37,667 bases of DNA from an uncultured Clostridia bacterium (GTDB taxonomy: Bacteria; Bacillota; Clostridia; Christensenellales; CAG-917). The DNA lies in the NCBI GenBank assembly GCA_947625225.1, contig CANQNQ010000012.1:1-37667 (forward strand), given 5' to 3'. Positions 7,442-15,812 of the stretch are shown piece after piece; position 1 is the first letter of the stretch, and each line of letters starts with the position of its first letter. The notes beneath the pieces are model-generated. The model did no database searches. It had not been told where the DNA came from and worked only from the letters and a program-made list of their open reading frames with translations. Both the position numbers and the translations under genes were made by a program.

Positions 7442-7906
7442 CTAACTCTTTTGTACGGTGAACATCTCTATGGCAAGCTCGCTCACATGGCGACGAAGCT
7501 CCTCCACAAACAGATCGACGCTTTGCCCCTTAAGATTGATGTGCACGCTGATCTGCCCGTCCTTGGGCGTTGCGCCGTTGACAAACATAAAGAGGTCGCC
7601 CGTCTTGCTGTTCTGTCTGAGGACGATTATGTCCTTATACGCGACCTTGTCCCTGAACACACCAAGCACCACGGTGAGCCTCTCGTCGGTGAAAACGTAT
7701 CTGCTGTTGAACAAAATGACGAGACACTGCGTCCACAAAAACGCGCTGCCCACCAACGATACCGCAAACACCGCCACCGCAAACTTGCTTGCCGAGGACG
7801 TGATGCACAGCATGACTATGTCCAGCACGAATATCGCCGCTGCGGCGACCGCCACCGCCCAAAGGATTATGTTTTTTACGGTGCCGAAATTCATCCTAAA
7901 TTTCAT
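7442..7906 (-). CDS. Small membrane protein with PH-like domain
   Basis: A 154-residue protein: two membrane segments (about 10-33 and 40-66) followed by a soluble region of about 85 residues. That region starts FNSRYVFTDERLTVVLGVFRDKVAYKDI, the pattern of bacterial PH domains (bPH/YdbT-like), in which a short beta-barrel follows a membrane hairpin. Function is unknown. GGAGG lies 5 bases before the ATG. It sits between the larger membrane protein (18-base gap) and alr (46-base gap), so these are probably co-transcribed. Confidence 0.8.
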   Translation of the reverse strand: MKFRMNFGTVKNIILWAVAVAAAAIFVLDIVMLCITSSASKFAVAVFAVSLVGSAFLWTQCLVILFNSRYVFTDERLTVVLGVFRDKVAYKDIIVLRQNSKTGDLFMFVNGATPKDGQISVHINLKGQSVDLFVEELRRHVSELAIEMFTVQKS

Positions 7907-7924
7907 AACTACCTCCGATACGCG

Positions 7925-8881
7925 TCACTTCTTCTTTATGTCCTGATTGGAGCGGCGCAAGCCGTACTCCTGCGTTTCGATGACCGTCGTTGCGTCCACG
8001 TAAAAATTGTACTGATTTGACTTGAAGTATCCAACAAGTTCTATTACCCTCAAAAACACGCAATACACTGAGGCGAGTATCAGCGCGATAAGCCCGCCCG
8101 TGGGTATGAGAAACACGTAAATTGACAGATACATGCAAATGAACAGCAACACAAACGACTTCATCAATCCGCCGATGTTGGTCTTTACATAATACAGGCT
8201 GCGCGCAAGCGCCGTAAATACGCGCTCGCCGGGATGATACAGCAGTCTTGGCAACCAACCGCTGAACAGCAGCGTCCTCAGCGAGGCGAACATGACGGTG
8301 ATCACAAACAATATGGGCACCGTAAACACCTCTATCAAGCTGTACAGCGCAAGCACAACTGTTGTGAACAGCGCGCAGAAACCCACGTCGAGCGGCAGTG
8401 ATATAGCCAGCTTGCACAACGCGAATTTCACGTTCTTTTTGAAGTTGAGCGCCATGTTGCTTGCAAAGCCGAAGCGCATATTTGAACTCATCAGATTGTT
8501 GACGATGTCCGCAAGGCTGTAAAAAGTGAGCGCCACCGAAAAGTTGATCAGCGCATAAAGGAATATCAATACGATGAAGAACACGCCCGCCTGAGCGCTG
8601 TTGGAGCATAGGGTCCTCAGCAGATCGCTTATTGCGGGCACCAACTGCAAGGACGCGCCGCGCAGGTTGAGGCTCCCCTTCCAGACGGCGGATAAGCTTT
8701 CGGTGACAACCGCGACATTGCCTCCGAAATCCACGGTTTCGGAGATCCAATTGCCTATTGGGATAAGCAATCCCGCCCCCAGCGCGCCGACGATCAGCAT
8801 GCATACCAATATCCACAGCATGAGCTTAAGCACATAGCCCATGTTTGAAAACAAGATAGACAGCGAATACTTGAATTCCAT
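7925..8881 (-). CDS. Polytopic membrane protein, function unknown
   Basis: A 318-residue integral membrane protein with about six hydrophobic stretches (around 14-42, 85-112, 150-178, 178-205, 235-265, 262-285) and few charged loops. I do not recognise the family; the layout is like the DUF975/YihY-type membrane proteins, but no diagnostic motif was seen. AGGAG lies 5 bases before the ATG. It is the first gene of the cluster leading to the PH-domain protein, alr, the folate gene and rsmD-coaD, and is separated from valS by 118 bases. Confidence 0.78.
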   Translation of the reverse strand: MEFKYSLSILFSNMGYVLKLMLWILVCMLIVGALGAGLLIPIGNWISETVDFGGNVAVVTESLSAVWKGSLNLRGASLQLVPAISDLLRTLCSNSAQAGVFFIVLIFLYALINFSVALTFYSLADIVNNLMSSNMRFGFASNMALNFKKNVKFALCKLAISLPLDVGFCALFTTVVLALYSLIEVFTVPILFVITVMFASLRTLLFSGWLPRLLYHPGERVFTALARSLYYVKTNIGGLMKSFVLLFICMYLSIYVFLIPTGGLIALILASVYCVFLRVIELVGYFKSNQYNFYVDATTVIETQEYGLRRSNQDIKKK

Positions 8882-8934
8882 TACATCTCCTTAATTTTTG
8901 CGCGCGACGCACGCATAGCTGTTGCGCAAAACTT

Positions 8935-8969
8935 GATGTTTATGCGCATATTTTGCACTTATAAACATC
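8935..8969 (-). terminator. Possible weak terminator after valS
   Basis: Nine-base inverted repeat (8935-8943 with 8961-8969), AT-rich, followed on the minus strand by AAGTTTTGCG. It is the only hairpin in the 118-base gap after valS. Confidence 0.35.
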
Positions 8970-8999
8970 TGTTTTGGCTGTATTCCCCCGCTTTACGTC

Positions 9000-11618
9000 T
9001 CAATCGAGCGACGCAAGTTTGTCTTTAAGTTTTTCAAGTTTGTCCTGCGCCTGCGCAAGTTTTGTACGCTCGTTTTCAACAAGTTTTTCGGGCGCTTTTT
9101 GCGTGAACGCCGTGTTTGCAAGCAGCGCCGTAGTCTTGGCGATGACGCCCTGAGTCTGCGCTATCTCCTGCGAAATGCGTTCCCTCTCCTTGTCTAGGTC
9201 TACAAGCTCGCCAAGCGGAATAAATATCTCCGCTCCGGCGGCGACAAGCGCGCTTACTCTGCCCTGCACCTCGCTCTTGTCCGAGATAAGTTCCACCTCT
9301 CCTACGCCCGCCAGCTTCTGAATGTAAGGCGTGACGGCCTGTATAAAGCGCGCGTCGGGCGCGATGACGTGCAGGTTGACGCGCTTTGATGGCGCGACGT
9401 TCATCTCATTGCGCAGGTTACGTATGCTCGATATGATCTCCCTGAGTCCTTCAAATTGCGCCTCTTCCTTGCGGTAAACGCGATGTTTGTTGTAAGACGG
9501 CCATGCGGCAAGCATGATGAGCTGTCCTTTGGGCGCAAATTTGGAATATATCTCCTCTGTAATAAACGGCATAAAGGGATGCAGCAGCTTGAGTATCTCG
9601 CCAAGCACGTACACAAGCATCGCGATGGCGTGGTCGTGCTGCTTTTTGTCGCCGCTGTACAGCAAAGTCTTGCTCATCTCTATGTACCAATCGCAGAACT
9701 CACTCCAAACAAAGTCGTACAGTTTTGCCGCCGCCAGCCCCAACTCGTACTTATTGAGGTTTACGGTGACCTGCCTTATCGTGTCGTTGAGGCGGGTGAG
9801 TATCCACTTGTCCGCGCCGTTGAAACGCGTGGGGAGGGTCAGGTCGTCATCCTTGCCGATGTTCATGATGACAAAGCGCGAAGCGTTCCACAGTTTGTTG
9901 ACGAAGTTGCGGCTGCTCTCTATCTTCGCCTCCGAAAAGCGTGTGTCGGAGCCGGGCGCAATGCCGCTTGCAAGAGAGAAGCGCAGCGCGTCCGCGCCGT
10001 ACTTGTCTATGATGGCAAGCGGATCTATGCCGTTGCCGAGGCTCTTGGACATCTTCCTGCCCTGCGCGTCGCGAACTATGCCGTGTATAAGCACCTCGCT
10101 GAATGGCACGTCGCCCATAAACTCGATGCCGCTGAACATCATGCGCGCCACCCAGAAGAATATTATGTCATAGGCGGTCACAAGCACGCTGGTGGGATAG
10201 AAGTACGCAAGGCTCTTTGTGCGCTTGGGGTATCCCAACGTGCTGAAGGGCCACAGCGCGGAACTGAACCACGTATCCAGCACGTCCTCGTCCTGCCTCA
10301 TGGCGCCGCCGCACTTGGGACAGACGTCCGCCTTTGTCTTGGAGACGACCATCTCGCCACACTTGTCGCAGTAGTACGCGGGTATGCGATGTCCCCACCA
10401 CAGTTGCCTTGAAATGCACCAATCGCGGATGTTTTCCATCCAATTGAAGTACACCTTTTCAAAGCGTTTGGGTATAAATTCCGTGCGTTTGCTGCGCACC
10501 GCTTCAATTGCGGGTTGAGCAAGCGGTTTCATCTTGACAAACCACTGCTTGGACACCAACGCTTCCACCGTTTCGCCGCAGCGATAGCATGTGCCCACGT
10601 TGTGCGCGTACGGTTCTATCTTCACAAGCAAGCCCAGCGCCTTGAGATCCTCCACTATCGCCTTGCGGGCGGCGAGCCTGTCCATGCCCTTGTACTTGCC
10701 GGCGTTGTCGTTCATCAATCCGTCCTCGCCGATGCACTGTATGACGGGCAAGTTGTGCCTCAGCCCCAGCTCGAAGTCGTTTGGATCGTGCGCGGGAGTT
10801 ATCTTGACCGCGCCCGTGCCGAAGCCTATCTCGCAATATTCGTCGCCGACCACTGGTATGACGCGATCGGTCAGCGGCAGGCGCACCTGTTTGCCTATGT
10901 ATTTTGACATCTTAGCGTCCTTGGGATTGACCGCGACGGCAGTGTCGCCAAGCATGGTTTCGGGACGCGTAGTGGCGATGACTATTGCGTCGTCCTCGCC
11001 AACGACGGGGTACTTGTAGTACCACAGGTTGGACTGCTGCTCCTCATATTCCACCTCTGCGTCGCTCAGCGCGGTGTGGCAATGCGGGCACCAGTTGATT
11101 ATGCGGTCTCCGCGATATATCAAGCCCTTCTTATAATAGCGCACAAACGCGTCAAGCACCGCATTGGAACAGTTTTCGTCCATGGTGAACGCCTCGCGAG
11201 ACCAGTCGCAGGATATACCGAGCCCCTTCATCTGCTCGACTATCCTGCCGCCGTACTCCGCCTTCCATTGCCAAGCGCGCTGCATAAAGCCGTCCCTGCC
11301 GACCTGCTCCTTGGTGAGGCCCTCTTCCCTCATCTTTTCCACTATCTTGACCTCAGTGGCGATGGAGGCGTGATCGGTGCCGGGCACCCACAGCGCCTCG
11401 TAGCCGCACATGCGCTTGAAACGCACGAGCACGTCCTGAACGGTGAGGTCAAGCGCGTGTCCCATGTGCAACTGCCCCGTTATGTTTGGGGGCGGCATCA
11501 TGACGGTAAACGGCTCCTTGTCGGGGTCGACGTGCGCCTCGAAACACTTGTTTTTCAACCACAGGTCGTATATCCGCTTTTCAAATTGCGGGTCGTATGT
11601 CTTTTCCATATTGTCCAT
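9000..11618 (-). CDS. valS: Valyl-tRNA synthetase
   Basis: An 872-residue class Ia synthetase that charges tRNA-Val. The opening motif MPPPNITGQLHMGHAL holds the HIGH signature as HMGH (51-54), and KMSKS is at 522-526. The CP1 editing region (about 200-350) has the ATTRPETMLGD sequence. Cysteine pairs CPHC, CYRC, CDKC and CPKC form the zinc knuckles. The anticodon domain and the C-terminal coiled-coil arm (last 65 residues, Lys/Glu rich) are complete. The start MDNMEK is chosen because AGAGG lies 6 bases before it. The gene follows the phosphatidyltransferase by 14 bases and shares its promoter. No T-box leader is present. Confidence 0.98.
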   Translation of the reverse strand: MDNMEKTYDPQFEKRIYDLWLKNKCFEAHVDPDKEPFTVMMPPPNITGQLHMGHALDLTVQDVLVRFKRMCGYEALWVPGTDHASIATEVKIVEKMREEGLTKEQVGRDGFMQRAWQWKAEYGGRIVEQMKGLGISCDWSREAFTMDENCSNAVLDAFVRYYKKGLIYRGDRIINWCPHCHTALSDAEVEYEEQQSNLWYYKYPVVGEDDAIVIATTRPETMLGDTAVAVNPKDAKMSKYIGKQVRLPLTDRVIPVVGDEYCEIGFGTGAVKITPAHDPNDFELGLRHNLPVIQCIGEDGLMNDNAGKYKGMDRLAARKAIVEDLKALGLLVKIEPYAHNVGTCYRCGETVEALVSKQWFVKMKPLAQPAIEAVRSKRTEFIPKRFEKVYFNWMENIRDWCISRQLWWGHRIPAYYCDKCGEMVVSKTKADVCPKCGGAMRQDEDVLDTWFSSALWPFSTLGYPKRTKSLAYFYPTSVLVTAYDIIFFWVARMMFSGIEFMGDVPFSEVLIHGIVRDAQGRKMSKSLGNGIDPLAIIDKYGADALRFSLASGIAPGSDTRFSEAKIESSRNFVNKLWNASRFVIMNIGKDDDLTLPTRFNGADKWILTRLNDTIRQVTVNLNKYELGLAAAKLYDFVWSEFCDWYIEMSKTLLYSGDKKQHDHAIAMLVYVLGEILKLLHPFMPFITEEIYSKFAPKGQLIMLAAWPSYNKHRVYRKEEAQFEGLREIISSIRNLRNEMNVAPSKRVNLHVIAPDARFIQAVTPYIQKLAGVGEVELISDKSEVQGRVSALVAAGAEIFIPLGELVDLDKERERISQEIAQTQGVIAKTTALLANTAFTQKAPEKLVENERTKLAQAQDKLEKLKDKLASLD

Positions 11619-11632
11619 AGTCTGCCTCTGAA

Positions 11633-12352
11633 TCAATCTATACCTTCTCTCTTTTTGCGCACTGCCTCAATGTCCGCTTCCTTTACGGATTCGGCGGTAG
11701 CCGCCTGCTGTTCGCCGCGGTTGATGCGCTTCACTTGCTTGATGACGTCCTTAAGATAGGCTACCGCCGCGCCGTAGCTGAGCGCGATGCCCCATGCCAG
11801 CACGCCCCAATCGGCATACTGCACATAGTTGTGGAAAAACGCCATTATAACGCCCACGGACACCGTGAAGGACGCGACTTTGCCCATCCAATTTGCCTTT
11901 ATGCTGCAGCCCTTTTTGACAACGTAGGCGGCAATGATTATCTGCACAAGCTCCTTGGCGCAGATAAGTATGACAAACGCATAGTGGACAAACCACGGAT
12001 TGTCCAACACGCCCTTATCCACAAAGCTCTGTCCCAATGGCGTAAGTCCCGTGCACAGCGACAGGCAAAACAGCACCGCAATGTGCATCAACTTGTCCGC
12101 AACGGGATCCAGCGCCATGCCTACGCCGCTCTGCATATTGAACTTTCTGGCTATCCAGCCGTCGAAGAGGTCGCTTATTGCGGCAAGCGCGAACACGCCA
12201 AGCGCGATGTAAAACAGCGTCATGTTTGCCTTTACTCCGCCAAACGCCATGAGGATTACGAATGCGGGTACGCACAACACGCGGAAGTACGTGATGATGT
12301 TTGGGATGGTCCACAGCTCTTTGCTGTTCATTTGCCCGAAATTGACTGCCAT
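11633..12352 (-). CDS. CDP-alcohol phosphatidyltransferase, probably PgsA-type
   Basis: A 239-residue membrane enzyme. The family signature D-x2-D-G-x2-A-R-x8-G-x3-D-x3-D is complete (D61, D64-G65, A68-R69, G78, D82, D86) just after the second membrane segment; these acids bind the catalytic metals. The N-terminal WTIPNIITYFRV is like phosphatidylglycerophosphate synthase, which makes PGP from CDP-diacylglycerol and glycerol-3-phosphate, but PS synthase-type substrates cannot be excluded. A tail of about 40 charged residues follows the last membrane segment. The start is fixed by AGAGGAG 8 bases upstream. First gene of an operon with valS. Confidence 0.88.
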   Translation of the reverse strand: MAVNFGQMNSKELWTIPNIITYFRVLCVPAFVILMAFGGVKANMTLFYIALGVFALAAISDLFDGWIARKFNMQSGVGMALDPVADKLMHIAVLFCLSLCTGLTPLGQSFVDKGVLDNPWFVHYAFVILICAKELVQIIIAAYVVKKGCSIKANWMGKVASFTVSVGVIMAFFHNYVQYADWGVLAWGIALSYGAAVAYLKDVIKQVKRINRGEQQAATAESVKEADIEAVRKKREGID

Positions 12353-12422
12353 AAAAATTGCTCCTCTAATTTTGCACGCGCGTCGCATATTCGCGGACAT
12401 ATGCAAAAGTAATATTATGCAT

Positions 12423-12451
12423 ATTATAACAAATATTCACCGCATTGTAAA
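12423..12451 (-). promoter_or_regulatory. Promoter of the phosphatidyltransferase-valS operon
   Basis: Minus-strand TTTACA (12446-12451), 17 bases, TATAAT (12423-12428); the leader is about 65 bases. Confidence 0.82.
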
Positions 12452-12554
12452 CTATAAAATACCTGCAGTTTGCTCAAAATAAATACGCCGACCTTCCGCC
12501 CGCCCTCAGGCACCAAGCGAAGGCGCGCAACATAGTGTGAAATAGCGGAGAAAT

Positions 12555-13526
12555 ATGGAAAAGTGCGTCATTATTATCAACAGACGCTCCGGCGGCAGCA
12601 AAAAGGTATCCTTTGACAAGGTGGAGGCATGCCTAGGTGTGGGCAGATACGCCTATCAACGCTTTACGCTCCCCGACGACGGCGATTTCAATATCGATGA
12701 GTATTCGGCGGTGGCTGTCTGCGGCGGCGACGGCACGCTGGGTTGGGTGCTGGACAAGGCATACGACCGCCCGGTTGAAGTCTACTACTTCCCGGTGGGC
12801 ACCCTCAACGACAAAGCAAAAGCCATGAGATACTCCCACTTAAAGACGTCCTGCCCGTCCTTTCAAGCGTCGGCGACCAAAGGCAAACCAATAGTAGTGG
12901 GACTGTATCAAAAACAAACAAAATCACATACTGTATCGCACTCTTTTGACGACGATATGTGCGAAAAACTCAATACAGGTATCAAAAATAAGGATAAGCA
13001 GGTGTTCGGTTACGTGCTTGCCGCGGGCACTTTCACGCCCATAGGCTACACCGCAAAAGTCGCGCTGAAACAGCGCATAGGCGTGCTGGCGTATATCGGT
13101 GAGGTGCTTAAAGAATACAAGATACATCGCATAAACGCGCGCATAAATGCGGACGGCAAAGAGTGGGAGGGGCAGTTCACACTGCTTATGTTCCTCAAAT
13201 CGCCTCGCTGTTTCGGCTTCAGATTTAACAAAGCGTTTGACGCCGAGAGCGAAAGCGGACATCTCATCGCCATCCGCTCCCCGGGGCGCGGCGGCATAGC
13301 GGGCGCGGTAACGTTGTTCTGCAGATTTTTCAGAGTGTTTTTTGTGGGGCTGAAAAAACCTATGGACAAAAACATAATCTTTAAGCGAGCCGTCAACGTG
13401 CACGTTGAACAATTTGATGACGCAGACTACTGTCGCGACGGCGAATTGCAGCGCGTGGGCGCGGGCGAATACGGCGTATCCTTTGTAAAATCCAAGTGCC
13501 GCTTTTGCGTTATAGAAAAATTCTGA
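12555..13526 (+). CDS. Diacylglycerol-kinase-type lipid kinase
   Basis: A 323-residue protein of the DAGK catalytic-domain family. CGGDGT (56-61) and PVGTLND (80-86) are the nucleotide-binding motifs, and VLAAGTFTPIGYT (about 155-168) is typical of the clostridial members. Family members phosphorylate diacylglycerol or related lipids with ATP, recycling lipid headgroup by-products; this fits with the divergent phosphatidyltransferase gene. Residues about 108-150 (GLYQKQTKS...KNKDKQ) look loosely conserved and Lys-rich, and part of them is encoded by a copy of the dispersed repeat (12964-12980). GGAG is 4 bases before the ATG. No clear promoter was found upstream. Confidence 0.85.
   Translation: MEKCVIIINRRSGGSKKVSFDKVEACLGVGRYAYQRFTLPDDGDFNIDEYSAVAVCGGDGTLGWVLDKAYDRPVEVYYFPVGTLNDKAKAMRYSHLKTSCPSFQASATKGKPIVVGLYQKQTKSHTVSHSFDDDMCEKLNTGIKNKDKQVFGYVLAAGTFTPIGYTAKVALKQRIGVLAYIGEVLKEYKIHRINARINADGKEWEGQFTLLMFLKSPRCFGFRFNKAFDAESESGHLIAIRSPGRGGIAGAVTLFCRFFRVFFVGLKKPMDKNIIFKRAVNVHVEQFDDADYCRDGELQRVGAGEYGVSFVKSKCRFCVIEKF
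12964..12980 (+). repeat. Dispersed repeat copy inside the lipid-kinase gene
   Basis: AAAAACTCAATACAGGT differs by one base from the copies at 2476-2492 and 5796-5812, and like the 5796 copy continues with AT after the core. It is read as the residues KLNTG in the protein. Confidence 0.5.
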
Positions 13527-13560
13527 CGGATAGGCGCACTAACTATTGATTAAGTATAAA

Positions 13561-13591
13561 AAAAATTTGAGGACGCCTGAGCGTCCTCTTT
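13561..13591 (-). terminator. Bidirectional terminator between lipid kinase and HAD gene
   Basis: Perfect 8-bp GC-rich stem (13569-13576 with 13581-13588), loop CTGA. The minus strand continues AAATTTTTTTT; the plus side has a shorter T run. It sits between two converging genes. Confidence 0.85.
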
Positions 13592-13599
13592 CACTATAT

Positions 13600-14256
13600 T
13601 TACTTTACATTCAACACCAGCTTGGCAACGTCAGCGGGATGTGCGAGTATATAGTCCGGCTTGTACTCTTCAAACTCCGCCATATCGCCGTAGCCCCACA
13701 GCACCGCCGCTACGTCCACTCCCGCCGTGCGCGCTCCGATGATGTCGTACTTCCTGTCCCCCACCATAAGCACTTTGGATCTGTCGATTACATGCAGATT
13801 TTCAAGCACAAGCTCTATCACGTCCGCCTTGGACTCCTTGCTGGCGTCGCAGCTGGCGCCGCCCACGTAGTCGAAAAATCTGTCCAGATCCAGTCCGTCC
13901 GTCATTATGCTTGTAAACTTTATGGGTTTGGACGTGGCGATGGCAAGATGCTTGCCGCCCGCCTTAAGTTTGGCAAGCAGGTCCGTCACGCCGTCGTATA
14001 TCTTACAGTCGCGCCAACCGCCCGCCTCATACTTTCCGCGGTACAGCGTGATGAGCTGCTCTATCACATCCATCTCCAACCCGAGGAACTCGTGCATGGA
14101 CACCCTGAACGGAGGCCCCACCATCTTGTCGAGTATGTCAGACGTGTAGCCTATACCCTTGCTGTCAAGCGCATACTTGATGCAGGTGACGATGCCCGGC
14201 TTGCTGTCGGTGACGGTGCCGTCAAGGTCAAACAAAACGTAGTCGTAAGTTTTCAT
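13600..14256 (-). CDS. HAD-family phosphatase, phosphoglycolate-phosphatase-like; leaderless
   Basis: A 218-residue haloacid-dehalogenase hydrolase. Motif I FDLDGTVTDS holds the nucleophile and acid Asp residues; the cap domain is helical (C1 type); ATSKP is motif II; VLMVGDRKYDIIGA holds motif IV. It resembles the Gph/PpaX group, which act on phosphoglycolate or pyrophosphate, but substrate is not decided by sequence. The start MKTYDYVLFD is clear from the fold; the frame is open further upstream but that part overlaps the end of ddh and has no coding character. There is no ribosome site: TATAAT ends 6 bases before the ATG, so the mRNA should begin at the start codon. Confidence 0.88.
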   Translation of the reverse strand: MKTYDYVLFDLDGTVTDSKPGIVTCIKYALDSKGIGYTSDILDKMVGPPFRVSMHEFLGLEMDVIEQLITLYRGKYEAGGWRDCKIYDGVTDLLAKLKAGGKHLAIATSKPIKFTSIMTDGLDLDRFFDYVGGASCDASKESKADVIELVLENLHVIDRSKVLMVGDRKYDIIGARTAGVDVAAVLWGYGDMAEFEEYKPDYILAHPADVAKLVLNVK

Positions 14257-14262
14257 GGCTAT

Positions 14263-14292
14263 ATTATACTCAAACTTACGCCCATATGGCAA
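14263..14292 (-). promoter_or_regulatory. Promoter giving a leaderless HAD mRNA
   Basis: Minus-strand TTGCCA (14287-14292), 18 bases, TATAAT (14263-14268), then exactly six bases to the ATG at 14256. The -35 lies just before the stop of ddh (14300). Confidence 0.72.
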
Positions 14293-14299
14293 GCAATAT

Positions 14300-15265
14300 T
14301 CACACAAAATCGCGCGCTGATTTTTTGTCGCCGTCGTCGTACAGCGCGCTGACCGGAATGTCGCATATGGTGTATGCTCCGCGGCAATTTTCCGCATACA
14401 GGTGCGCATTTGCCCTTGCGTATGCCATCATTATGCCCGCCGTCATGTCGGGATTTGAAGTTGTTGAAAGCGCAAAGTTGAGGCTGTCGCCGCCCTCTCT
14501 GCCACAGGCGATCACCTGCCCCGCGTGCGGCATGCCGCCGTGTTCACGCTCAAGCTGCTCGCGGCTCACAAAGCGCACAGAAGTGTCGTATGGCGCAAAG
14601 TAGTTTGGCATTTGCACGATCTCCTGCCTTATCCTGTTTAGGTCCGCGCCCTCGGCGGCGACCACATAACACTCCCGTCTGTGCTTCTGCCTGTCGCTAA
14701 GCGCGTCCGCCTCTCCTCGCTTTGCGGCGGCTACCGCTTCGGGAATGGGCACGGTGTACTGCCTTGCGTCCAGCACTCCGTCTATGCGGCGTATCGCCTC
14801 GCTGTGCCCCTGCGACACGCCCCTGCCCCAGAATGTCTGTACGCTCGCGCACTCGAGGACTGCGTAAAAAAGCGCGCGCGCCATGGAGAACAACCCGGGA
14901 TCCCAACCTATGCCTACAAAGCAGAGCTTTCCTCCACTTAGCGCCGCTTCGTTCACCGCCGCGACGTAGTCCTTCATCTTGGCGTGGGTGTCAAAGCTGT
15001 CCACGGTGTTGAAGCGCTCCGCAAGTCGCGGGGTGAGATTTTCCACGTCGTTTGCGCTGCCCGTGCATACAAGCGCGACGTCTACGTCGTCCGAAAATGA
15101 GAAGATTTCCGATTGCCTGAAAAATTTTGTGCCGAAGGGGGAGTCGAGCGCGGAAGGATCCCGCCGCGTGAATATGCCAACAAGCCTGAATCTGCCGTCG
15201 CGCGCGGCTATGCGTTCGCACGCCCTGCCAATGTTGCCGTATCCGATTATACCAAGTCTTATCAT
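14300..15265 (-). CDS. ddh: meso-Diaminopimelate D-dehydrogenase
   Basis: A 321-residue NADP-dependent enzyme of the one-step lysine/meso-DAP pathway: it aminates tetrahydrodipicolinate directly to meso-DAP. The N-terminal GIIGYGNIG is the dinucleotide site. GWDPGLFS, WGRGVSQGHSEAIRRI, MPNYFAPYDTSVRFV and the C-terminal NPDMTAGIMMAYARAN are all characteristic of Ddh. This implies a meso-DAP peptidoglycan and links with alr in the same window. It follows mazF by 39 bases with only a weak GGCGGC-like ribosome site, so coupling to the upstream gene is likely. Confidence 0.95.
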   Translation of the reverse strand: MIRLGIIGYGNIGRACERIAARDGRFRLVGIFTRRDPSALDSPFGTKFFRQSEIFSFSDDVDVALVCTGSANDVENLTPRLAERFNTVDSFDTHAKMKDYVAAVNEAALSGGKLCFVGIGWDPGLFSMARALFYAVLECASVQTFWGRGVSQGHSEAIRRIDGVLDARQYTVPIPEAVAAAKRGEADALSDRQKHRRECYVVAAEGADLNRIRQEIVQMPNYFAPYDTSVRFVSREQLEREHGGMPHAGQVIACGREGGDSLNFALSTTSNPDMTAGIMMAYARANAHLYAENCRGAYTICDIPVSALYDDGDKKSARDFV

Positions 15266-15304
15266 GCCGCCATTTTATGCAAAAACGCGTTTTGCGGCCA
15301 CAAA

Positions 15305-15652
15305 TTACGTTTCGAAAAATCCAAGAGAGATGAGCAACGCCTCGTTTACGCGCGCCATAACGCTGAACGGCAGCTCGCCTATCTTGTCCTTGAGGCGGCG
15401 TTTGTCCAGCGTGCGTATCTGCTCAAGCAGCACCACCGAATCCTTTTGCAGTCCGCTCTGTCCCGCGGGCAGCGCGATATGCGTGGGCAGTTTTGCCTTG
15501 TCCAACTGGGAGGTTATAGCGGCGGCGATGATGGTGGGACTGTAGCGATTGCCCACGTCGTTTTGCACGATCAGCACAGGGCGCACTCCGCCCTGCTCGC
15601 TTCCGATGACGGGGCTGAGATCGGCATAATACAAATCGCCACGCTTGACCAT
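15305..15652 (-). CDS. mazF: MazF/PemK-family endoribonuclease toxin, no adjacent antitoxin
   Basis: A 115-residue protein of the CcdB/MazF fold. The opening [34 protein letters not shown] matches Bacillus NdoA (MazF) closely, including Arg and the later Thr of [10 protein letters not shown] that form the RNase site; it would cleave mRNA at short sites. The start MVKRGD has GAGGT 6 bases upstream. In Bacillus this gene follows alr and the antitoxin gene ndoAI; here no MazE-like reading frame is next to it. Upstream is the clpC terminator region and downstream is ddh. Confidence 0.93.
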   Translation of the reverse strand: MVKRGDLYYADLSPVIGSEQGGVRPVLIVQNDVGNRYSPTIIAAAITSQLDKAKLPTHIALPAGQSGLQKDSVVLLEQIRTLDKRRLKDKIGELPFSVMARVNEALLISLGFFET

Positions 15653-15764
15653 TTCCATACCTCGGATTATTGCCTGTTCGCAAAATTTTATCCACAACAT
15701 ACTATGACTTTTCAAACAGACAGTGTTAAATTTATCCCTGCGCTCTCAGTCTAAATGGCACAAA

Positions 15765-15790
15765 AAAATTGCCGCGCGCGGCAATTTTGT
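15765..15790 (-). terminator. Terminator of the mcsAB-clpC operon
   Basis: A 24-base perfect palindrome (15765-15788), GC-rich in the middle; on the minus strand the stem ends in a run of seven T. It lies 24 bases after the clpC stop. Confidence 0.93.
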
Positions 15791-15812
15791 CAACATGGTT
15801 GCAGCCTTTTTA

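Noticed and set aside
7896..8816. Open frame of 306 codons overlapping the membrane protein on the same strand
   Set aside because: Arg/His/Cys-rich and without domain character; the overlapping frame 7925-8881 has clear membrane segments and AGGAG before its ATG.
9456..10412. Long open frame opposite valS (318 codons, plus strand)
   Set aside because: It is antisense to conserved valS sequence; its residues mirror valS codon bias (Val, His, Arg rich) and it has no ribosome site.
11619..12450. T-box leader for valS
   Set aside because: valS follows the phosphatidyltransferase by 14 bases and the operon leader of about 65 bases is too short for a T-box.
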